A stretch of DNA of 10,665 bases from JBGPGW01 sp041484095 (GTDB lineage Bacteria; Pseudomonadota; Alphaproteobacteria; CADEGL01): positions 1-10,665 of the forward strand of contig JBGPGW010000111.1 of the NCBI GenBank assembly GCA_041484095.1, given 5' to 3'. The first letter of the stretch is position 1, and each line of letters opens with the position of its first letter. Of the stretch, positions 5,390 through 10,665 are shown piece after piece. The notes under the pieces were generated by a model that had not been told where the DNA came from, did not search any database, and saw only the letters and a list, made by a program, of their open reading frames with translations. The position numbers and the translations under genes are program-made.

Positions 5390-6586
5390 TTATGGAAACA
5401 AGATCGCGGGGTCGGTGGTATAGCGCGCGAGTTTCTCCCGATCGATGGTAACGCCCAACCCCGGTCGATCCGGAATTTCAAGTTGTCCATCCTCATCGAG
5501 CGCGAACGGTTCTGCGGTGATCCCGTCGACATACGGGCTGCCGCCGATGAACTCGACGAGATCGGTGCCGGGAAATGCCGTTGCCATCTGCAAGTCCGCG
5601 GCAACACCGAGGGCGGTGTTCCAGCCGTGCCCGATATACTTCACGCCGAAATCATAGGCCATCCACACGATGCGCCGCTGCTCGCTGATGCCGCCGACCT
5701 TGGTGACGTCGGGTTGGATAATGTCGAAGGCGCCGCGAACGAGCCAAGGAATGAAGGCCTGGCGACGCGTGAGCACCTCTCCGCCCGCGATCGGCACAGG
5801 GCTCTGACGCCTCAGCTCGCAGAAATCGTCAATCGCGTCCGGGCGCAAGGCCTCCTCGAACCAGCCGACATCGTAATCCCTAAGCATCCCAGCGGTGCGA
5901 AGCGCCCATTTGAGGCCATGTGGCCAATAGGCGTCGCTCGCACCGGCATCGACCAACAGCTTGGATACGGGACCGGCCGCCTCGCGCGCCGCCCGCACGA
6001 TGGCTTCGTCGAGCTTCGTGTCGAGTGCGCGCCCGAAGGGTCCCCAGCCGATCTTGAAGGCGGTGAAGCCGCGCGCCCGGTAGTGTCCGATGACGTCGCG
6101 CATCTTCGCAGGCTCCTCCATGAGGAGCGAGCAATAGGGCTCCACGCGCTCGCGATGCCGTCCGCCGAGAAGACGTCCGACCGATAGCCCCGTCGCCTGG
6201 CCCAGGATATCCCACAGCGCGATATCGATGCCGCTGATGACGTGAGTGAGCGTCCCGCCTCGGCCCATCCAAAATGTGTGCTGGTGAAGCTTCTCTGACA
6301 CACGTTCAGGTGAAAGCGCATCCTCGCCGAGGACAAGCGGCTCAAGAACCTTGAGCCCTGCGGCGACAAGGCGTGCATCGGTGAAGACGCTGCCGAAACC
6401 GACGATCCCCGCATCCGTGTGGATGGCGAGAATTGCATGGATCGAATCCTCGGGCTTGATCTCGTTCGACCAGCCGCCCTTGGGGCTTTCGCCGAACAGC
6501 GGAGCCGAGCGGACGGCCGTGATCTTCACAGGCGGAAGCGCCTGACGGAAAGCGAAACGTTCTCCCGCTTTCGTGGCCTCGCCCAT
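5390..6586 (-). CDS. mandelate racemase/muconate lactonizing enzyme family protein (398 aa)
   Basis: An enolase-superfamily enzyme. It would abstract the proton alpha to a carboxylate using Mg2+, leading to dehydration, racemisation or lactonisation. An N-terminal capping domain (to about 140) precedes the TIM barrel. Likely Mg ligands are Asp213, Glu244 (in Trp-Phe-Glu-Glu) and Glu270 (in Gly-Gly-Glu). A His320 (Gly-His-Gly-Trp-Asn) with Asp293 (Gln-Pro-Asp-Val) makes the His-Asp dyad of the mandelate racemase subgroup, and Glu345 closes the site. The usual Lys-x-Lys pair is replaced by Lys178-Ile-Gly-Trp-Gly-Pro-Phe-Gly, a pattern found in several acid-sugar dehydratase-like members. The ATG at 6586 has a G-rich tract eight bases upstream; the frame extends to 6667 without family similarity. 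A hydroxy-acid dehydratase or an epimerase acting on the cluster's amino acid are both possible. Confidence 0.82.
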   Translation of the reverse strand: MGEATKAGERFAFRQALPPVKITAVRSAPLFGESPKGGWSNEIKPEDSIHAILAIHTDAGIVGFGSVFTDARLVAAGLKVLEPLVLGEDALSPERVSEKLHQHTFWMGRGGTLTHVISGIDIALWDILGQATGLSVGRLLGGRHRERVEPYCSLLMEEPAKMRDVIGHYRARGFTAFKIGWGPFGRALDTKLDEAIVRAAREAAGPVSKLLVDAGASDAYWPHGLKWALRTAGMLRDYDVGWFEEALRPDAIDDFCELRRQSPVPIAGGEVLTRRQAFIPWLVRGAFDIIQPDVTKVGGISEQRRIVWMAYDFGVKYIGHGWNTALGVAADLQMATAFPGTDLVEFIGGSPYVDGITAEPFALDEDGQLEIPDRPGLGVTIDREKLARYTTDPAILFP

Positions 6587-6685
6587 GATCACCCCCCCTT
6601 GCTTGAATTCTATCGGCCGCGCCCGCTCAACCCGGCCTATCGGCCTGGCGCGTGATGGATCAGGCATATACCGCCGAGAGAATGC

Positions 6686-7981
6686 TCATTTCGCCGTCCA
6701 ATCCTTGTAGCGATAGTAAAGGACGGTGATCGGCAGGAACCACGGCTTGCCGTAATAGAGCGGCCGCGTATCGAAAGGCAGATCATCGAAAGCCGTGCCC
6801 GCATCGTTCGCGCGCAATATACGCAGTCCCATCTTGTGTCCCATATAGGGTGCCATCGCGGCGCCGTAGCCGCTGTACCCGACGGCATAGTGAATGCCAT
6901 CACGAAGACCGATATGCGGCCGCTTCTGGAAGGTGTAGCCGATCGTGCCAAGCCAACTGTGGCCCAAGCGAACGCCGTCGAGTTGCGGAAAGATGCGCTT
7001 GGCCAGCCGGAAGATGCGTTCGCCGGAGGTGCGCGGGTCGCTGTCGCGCATGGTGGCCCGGCCGCCGAAGATAAGCCGCGAGTGATCGGGCGCCGGTCGC
7101 ATGGAATGGGCAAGCTTCAAGGTGTCGACGCACGGACGAAGCCCCGGTATGACCGAGCGAATCCGATCGAGGCTCAAGGGCTCGGTCGCGACCCCGCCGG
7201 CGGAGAGGGGGATGATGCGCCGGCCGAGCGCCGGTACAAGATTGCCCGTCAGCGAATCGCTGGCGACCACGACATCGCGCGCCGCGACGGCGCCACGCGG
7301 TGTATGGACGACAAATCCATCCTTCTGACGCTCGATCCGCGTCACGCGCGTACCGCTCGTAACGCGCCCGCCGGCTGCCATCACACTCTTGAGCAGTCCC
7401 GCCTGCAGCATGGCGCCGTGCACACTGCCCTCGCGACGCCGGACCTCGCCGCCGAAATAGGCGTCGGTCGCGAGCTCCCGCCGCACCTCGGCGCGCGGCA
7501 CGATGTCGGCCTCATAGCCGACTTCGCGCTTCAGTATCTCCATCTCGCGCGCCAACATCTCATAGTGACTTGGCCGTGCGGCGGCGACGAACCGGCCGCT
7601 CTTACGGAGATGGCATTCGATTTTCTCGCGCTCGATAAGGTCGAAGATGAAATCGACCGAGCTGAGCTCCTCGCGCACGATCGCGGCCGCCTTGGGCTTG
7701 CCATGGGCCTCCGCCAGTTGACTGAAGGACTGCCGGTTGATGCCCACATGGCCCTGGTTTCGCGAAGACGCCGCCCACCCCGTCGTCTCCGCCTCGCAGA
7801 CGAGCACGTCACGCGTCGCACGTGCCAGCGTCAAGGCCGCACCAAGCCCCGTATAGCCGGCCCCGACGACGACGGCGTCGACCTTCTTCGGCAGATCGAT
7901 CGCGGGTAAGGCCGTCGGCGGGGCCGCATCCCACCAATACGGCTCCAGTTTCATGTCGGCCGGCCGGAGAGTCTCTCCCAT
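6686..7981 (-). CDS. DAO-type FAD-dependent amine/amino-acid oxidoreductase (431 aa)
   Basis: A flavoprotein of the D-amino-acid oxidase superfamily, closest in feel to the OrdL/PuuB (gamma-glutamylputrescine oxidase) type. It would oxidise a C-N bond to an imine, passing electrons to oxygen or a carrier. The N-terminus has the family's Tyr-Trp-Trp-Asp-Ala-Ala-Pro-Pro lead (15-22). The FAD-binding Gly40-Ala-Gly-Tyr-Thr-Gly-Leu-Gly (40-47) follows, with Glu63 at the end of the second strand and Gly-Trp-Ala-Ala-Ser-Ser-Arg-Asn-Gln-Gly (68-77). Near the C-terminus, Gly-Tyr-Ser-Gly-Tyr-Gly is the usual second flavin contact. No signal peptide or membrane segment is present, so it is cytoplasmic. 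The ATG at 7981 has AGGGGG five bases upstream; an upstream ATG at 8005 is weaker. It lies 39 bases after the DapB-like gene, consistent with co-transcription. Confidence 0.83.
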   Translation of the reverse strand: MGETLRPADMKLEPYWWDAAPPTALPAIDLPKKVDAVVVGAGYTGLGAALTLARATRDVLVCEAETTGWAASSRNQGHVGINRQSFSQLAEAHGKPKAAAIVREELSSVDFIFDLIEREKIECHLRKSGRFVAAARPSHYEMLAREMEILKREVGYEADIVPRAEVRRELATDAYFGGEVRRREGSVHGAMLQAGLLKSVMAAGGRVTSGTRVTRIERQKDGFVVHTPRGAVAARDVVVASDSLTGNLVPALGRRIIPLSAGGVATEPLSLDRIRSVIPGLRPCVDTLKLAHSMRPAPDHSRLIFGGRATMRDSDPRTSGERIFRLAKRIFPQLDGVRLGHSWLGTIGYTFQKRPHIGLRDGIHYAVGYSGYGAAMAPYMGHKMGLRILRANDAGTAFDDLPFDTRPLYYGKPWFLPITVLYYRYKDWTAK

Positions 7982-8020
7982 CCTTGCCCCCTGTCCTGAG
8001 ACCATGCGGACGTCGCAGCT

Positions 8021-9067
8021 CTACGCTGGCAAAGCCCCCCGCACATAGTGATGCAAAGCCTGCGCACGGTAAACGAGCTTAGGCAATTGTTCGATCGTGA
8101 CATAGCCCGGCGCCGCATTGATCACATCCGGGATTCGCGCGACCATCTGCATGGGAGTCGTCAAATTGCCATCGAGCCCACCGAAGCGGAGGGTCAGGTT
8201 CGGCTCTCCGCGGATGAGCCACACCTTCTGTTCGGATTCGCCCTTTTTCAGAACGCGGATCGCATTCCGCCCGCGAAAGGCGATGCCCTCCTGCGTCTCG
8301 ACATCGATGACTTGCATGGTACCGATGGTTCGCCCGGCTTGAATCGTCTTGCCCAGCGCCTCGCAGCGAAGGGGAATGGCCGAAGTAATTGGCTCGACGC
8401 TCTCGCGAATGCACGAGATGGTGAGACCCAGGTCGGCTGCCAGATTCTCCCAGAAATAGACGTAAATGCCGTGCTGGAGCGGCGAATCGGATTCGGGCTT
8501 GGCTGCACGTACAGACTCGGGCGCTTCGTCGACATGAACGACGCGCGCGACCTCCGGTCCATAGTTGTCGACATCGGTCACGCTCCGATGCGTGATGCTG
8601 CGGATCATCCGGCAGGCACCCGTCAGCAGTGCGGGTACGTTGACGATAAGCATGTCCTGGTTGCCGGTTCCCGTGATCGTCACGCCATGCTCCTTGGCCA
8701 GCCGATCGAGGCCGGCGGTAAGCTCGGGCTCCGCCCGCCAGGGATAGGACGCCTCGGCACCGACGGTGATGACATTCATCCGCGCATCGAGACACTCGCG
8801 ATAGATCCGGTCCATCCGCCTCATGTCATCGTAGACGGACACGATCGCGATGTCGGCCGAAACGCCGCCGAGGCATCCGGGCACGGCCTCGCGAATGGCG
8901 AGGTTGAGCGGCTCCGGGAGGTTCGCGAACGCCGCCAGATTGCGCCCGACCTTGGGGCCGGCACGGTTGAAGGCACCCACGATCTCGACGCCCTTCTCGC
9001 GCAGCAACCGCACCACCGCGGCGCCGACCTTGCCGACGCCATACACCACCGCGCGAATTGGTCTCAT
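8021..9067 (-). CDS. DapB-like / 2,4-diaminopentanoate dehydrogenase-like oxidoreductase (348 aa)
   Basis: An NAD(P)-dependent enzyme of the family that includes 2,4-diaminopentanoate dehydrogenase and other amine dehydrogenases, often labelled dihydrodipicolinate reductase. A Rossmann motif Gly10-Val-Gly-Lys-Val-Gly15 opens the N-terminal domain. Asn98-Val-Ile-Thr-Val-Gly and Ser107-Tyr-Pro-Trp match the family's active-site edge, and the C-terminus has the typical Ile-Pro-Asp-Val-Ile-Asn-Ala-Ala-Pro-Gly (312-321). The segment Gly133-Thr-Gly-Asn-Gln-Asp differs from the Gly-Thr-Gly-x-Asn-Pro-Gly I would expect, suggesting another substrate. The ATG at 9067 has a GGGGG tract about eight bases upstream; the open frame reaches back to 9241 but that extension is not protein-like. 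It is the first gene of the leftward run and faces the cyclodeaminase-like gene across a shared upstream region. Confidence 0.78.
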   Translation of the reverse strand: MRPIRAVVYGVGKVGAAVVRLLREKGVEIVGAFNRAGPKVGRNLAAFANLPEPLNLAIREAVPGCLGGVSADIAIVSVYDDMRRMDRIYRECLDARMNVITVGAEASYPWRAEPELTAGLDRLAKEHGVTITGTGNQDMLIVNVPALLTGACRMIRSITHRSVTDVDNYGPEVARVVHVDEAPESVRAAKPESDSPLQHGIYVYFWENLAADLGLTISCIRESVEPITSAIPLRCEALGKTIQAGRTIGTMQVIDVETQEGIAFRGRNAIRVLKKGESEQKVWLIRGEPNLTLRFGGLDGNLTTPMQMVARIPDVINAAPGYVTIEQLPKLVYRAQALHHYVRGALPA

Positions 9068-9383
9068 GGAATGCGCCCCCGCTATATCCGGCCGGGCCGG
9101 CCGTCCTCCTCGATGCGCCAAAGCGTATCGGAAAGTCAAGCGGTGCCCGAAGCTGTGTGACGGAACCGATGGGGGCAACGCACCCCGCCATGACCGCCCC
9201 GGTCGTACCGGTTTCAACGCCATGGCACCTTGGCCGCCCATGGACTACCGTTTACTTGCCGCGTGATCTATCGAACCGCCGATGCTGCCGAGGCATCATC
9301 AGCCGTACGTTCTCTTGTGTTCGTACATGGAGATGACAGCCGAGCGCAGGCGCGTAGGAGCACTTCACCGAAGGGAGGCACCC
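9068..9383. promoter_or_regulatory. shared upstream region of the two divergent metabolic units
   Basis: This 316-base spacer separates the starts of the leftward run and of the cyclodeaminase-like gene, so it should hold both promoters. I cannot point to convincing -35/-10 boxes. A GC palindrome (GGCCGGGCCGGCC, about 9091-9103) and a short inverted pair GATGC/GCATC (9281-9297) are the only symmetric elements I noticed. The strong ribosome binding site GGGAGG of the rightward gene lies at its right end, around 9373-9378. No riboswitch fold is evident. Confidence 0.45.
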
Positions 9384-10328
9384 ATGAGATTCATCGATTG
9401 GGACGGCGTGCACAAACTGGCGGACTATCCCTCGCTCGTCGGGGCACTGGCGTCCATGTATGCGGGGGGCTGCGATGCGATGGATCGCCTCCTGATGTCG
9501 CAACCCACGAAGGACGGCGATGAGGGCGATTTCCTCATGCAGCCGGCCTGGATGCGGGGGCGTGGCTTCGGCATCAAGATCGCCAACGTCTTTCCCGGCA
9601 ACGAGGCGCGTGGCAAGCCGAGCATCATAGGCGTCTATCTTCTCTTCGACGGCAATACAGGTGAGCCGCTTGCCGTCATCGATGGCACGGCCGAGACACT
9701 CGTCAAGACAGCAAGCAATTCTGCCGTTGCGACGACATTTCTCGCGCGGGACAACACCGAAACCATGCTCATGATGGGTGCCGGAAATTTGGCGCCTTAC
9801 CTGATCGCTGCGCACGCCTCCGTGCGCCCGATCCGCCGCGTCATGATCTGGAACCGGACGAAGGCGAAGGCCGAGAGCCTCGCCGCCCGCCTCAGCAAGC
9901 CGGGATTTGTAGTCGAGGCCGTCACCGATCCTGCCGCGGCCGCGGCCAGGGCCGATCTCGTGTCCTGCGCCACCTACGCGGCCGAGCCGATCCTCAAGGG
10001 TGCCTGGCTGAAGCCCGGCACGCATGTCGACCTCGTCGGCAGCTATCGCCCCGACTTGCGCGAATCCGACGATGACGTGATACGCCGGGCCGGCCGCCTC
10101 TATGTCGACGCGCGCTTCTCGACCGTCGAGATCGCGGGCGACGTGATCGAGCCGTTGAAGAGTGGTGTCCTTTCCAAGGACAACATCACAGACCTTTTCG
10201 AGCTCGCGCAAGGCAAGCGGCCGGGGCGAGCCACCGCGGAAGAAATTACCGTCTTCAAGTCCGGCGGCGGCGGCCACGAAGATCTCGCCGCCGCTCTCAT
10301 GCTCTACGAACGCGTGCTGAAATCGTGA
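9384..10328 (+). CDS. ornithine cyclodeaminase/mu-crystallin family reductase (314 aa)
   Basis: Members of this NAD(P)-dependent family convert ornithine to proline, reduce cyclic ketimines such as delta-1-pyrroline-2-carboxylate, or act as amino-acid dehydrogenases. Lys65 in Gly-Ile-Lys-Ile-Ala-Asn-Val matches the substrate-binding lysine. The family's Arg-Thr-Ala motif appears as Lys108-Thr-Ala-Ser-Asn-Ser-Ala, a lysine version I associate with ketimine reductases. The dinucleotide site is Met131-Gly-Ala-Gly-Asn-Leu-Ala-Pro, then Ile155-Trp-Asn-Arg. Asp216-Leu-Val-Gly-Ser-Tyr-Arg-Pro-Asp carries the probable catalytic aspartate (Asp224 region), and Phe291-Lys-Ser-Gly-Gly-Gly-Gly-His-Glu-Asp-Leu closes the fold. 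The ATG at 9384 has GGGAGG about six bases upstream; the frame opens earlier, at 9282, without support. True ornithine cyclodeaminase activity is less likely than ketimine reduction, but this is inference. Confidence 0.82.
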   Translation: MRFIDWDGVHKLADYPSLVGALASMYAGGCDAMDRLLMSQPTKDGDEGDFLMQPAWMRGRGFGIKIANVFPGNEARGKPSIIGVYLLFDGNTGEPLAVIDGTAETLVKTASNSAVATTFLARDNTETMLMMGAGNLAPYLIAAHASVRPIRRVMIWNRTKAKAESLAARLSKPGFVVEAVTDPAAAAARADLVSCATYAAEPILKGAWLKPGTHVDLVGSYRPDLRESDDDVIRRAGRLYVDARFSTVEIAGDVIEPLKSGVLSKDNITDLFELAQGKRPGRATAEEITVFKSGGGGHEDLAAALMLYERVLKS

Positions 10329-10417
10329 TAGAGCGCACCAAGACTAGGGAGACCGGTGACGATTGACGCACCCACCGACCGCGGGCTTATCGTCTGTTCG
10401 TGCGCAACACAGCCGTC

Positions 10418-10665
10418 CTACGCTGCCACGCGCAGCTCCAGCTCAGCCCATACCTCCCTCAAGGCCTCCACGAAATCGGCCATCATGCGGTCGTCGTGGA
10501 GTGGTGTTGGCGTGATGCGCAGCCGTTCCGTCCCGCGTGGAACGGTCGGGAAGTTGATCGGCTGTACGTAGAGTCCGTACCGTTCGAGGAGCGTGTCGCT
10601 GGCCCGCTTGCAGAGCCGCGCATCGCCGACCAGAACCGGCACGATATGGGATTCTGACGCCATGA
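10418..10665 (-). CDS. hemA: 5-aminolevulinate synthase, C-terminal part (runs off the window)
   Basis: The last 82 or so residues of an alpha-oxoamine synthase. Ser-His-Ile-Val-Pro-Val-Leu-Val-Gly-Asp, Tyr-Val-Gln-Pro-Ile-Asn-Phe-Pro-Thr-Val-Pro-Arg-Gly and Arg-Leu-Arg-Ile-Thr-Pro-Thr-Pro-Leu-His are the hallmark C-terminal motifs of 5-aminolevulinate synthase. This PLP enzyme condenses glycine with succinyl-CoA to give 5-aminolevulinate, the first haem precursor in alphaproteobacteria and mitochondria. The 5' part with the PLP lysine lies beyond the right edge; the apparent Met near the edge is internal. The gene converges on the cyclodeaminase-like gene with 89 bases between stops. No intrinsic terminator is visible in that gap. 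Confidence 0.93.
   Translation of the reverse strand, partial: MASESHIVPVLVGDARLCKRASDTLLERYGLYVQPINFPTVPRGTERLRITPTPLHDDRMMADFVEALREVWAELELRVAA

Noticed and set aside
6611..6654. Repeated TATCGGCC and a CGCGCC/GGCGCG pair between the racemase-type and FAD genes
   Set aside because: Short GC-rich stem without a T run; not convincing as a terminator or operator.
6836..7909. Long plus-strand open frame (357 codons) opposite the FAD oxidoreductase gene
   Set aside because: Shadow caused by high GC at third codon positions of the true gene, whose FAD motifs are clear.
8048..9160. Long plus-strand open frame (370 codons) opposite the DapB-like gene
   Set aside because: Antisense shadow of a well-supported gene; composition rich in Arg, His and Asp, no family motifs and no ribosome binding site.
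9281..9297. GATGC/GCATC inverted pair upstream of the cyclodeaminase-like gene
   Set aside because: Five-base arms occur often by chance; there is no second copy and no regulator gene nearby.
9252..10277. Long minus-strand open frame (341 codons) opposite the cyclodeaminase-like gene
   Set aside because: The plus strand carries a full-length family member with a strong ribosome binding site; the minus frame has no motifs.
1..10665. CRISPR arrays, tRNA or rRNA genes, insertion sequences
   Set aside because: No regularly spaced repeats, cloverleaf-like segments, rRNA motifs or transposase frames with terminal repeats were seen.

Overview
This window looks like part of an alphaproteobacterial chromosome. 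It is GC-rich, and at the right edge it holds the C-terminal end of a 5-aminolevulinate synthase (HemA), the C4-pathway haem enzyme typical of that class. Family-level similarity hints at Hyphomicrobiales, but nothing in the sequence fixes the genus.

Region 1 (about 1-3450) has phage character. On the minus strand, reading leftward, are a small protein with a GTG start (991-758), a possible 48-residue overlapping ORF (761-615), a protein resembling phage head-scaffolding proteins (643-23), and the first codons of a further gene leaving the window (17-1), possibly the coat protein. Divergent to them, on the plus strand, is a CI/LexA-type repressor (1265-2002) with an N-terminal HTH and a C-terminal S24 self-cleavage domain. 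After a gene-poor stretch (2003-2314) come a cysteine-rich lipoprotein on the minus strand and, divergent from it, a 95-residue charged protein on the plus strand. Near-identical CACA-N6-TGTG palindromes lie in both divergent spacers (1068-1081, 3055-3068, 3088-3101). I infer that these are operators of the resident repressor and that both gene pairs are under phage control. No integrase, terminase, portal, lysis gene or att site is visible, so this is either the edge of a prophage or a remnant.

Region 2 (3436-3746) has no convincing gene. It is full of GC-rich inverted repeats and is the probable phage/host junction.

Region 3 (3747-10328) is a metabolic cluster. Transcribed leftward from about 9067 are a DapB-like/2,4-diaminopentanoate-dehydrogenase-like NAD(P) enzyme, a DAO-type FAD amine or amino-acid oxidoreductase, a mandelate-racemase/muconate-lactonizing-type enolase-superfamily enzyme, a small BamE-like lipoprotein, and an arginase/agmatinase-fold protein that lacks the usual first histidine ligand. 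Divergent from this run is an ornithine-cyclodeaminase/mu-crystallin-family reductase (9384-10328). Together the set suggests oxidation and reduction of a cyclic or basic amino acid or amine, possibly a guanidino compound. The substrate cannot be read from the sequence. No transporter or transcription factor is encoded with the cluster inside this window.

Region 4 (10418-end) is the hemA 3' end, convergent with the cyclodeaminase-like gene. I saw no tRNA, rRNA, CRISPR array or insertion sequence.
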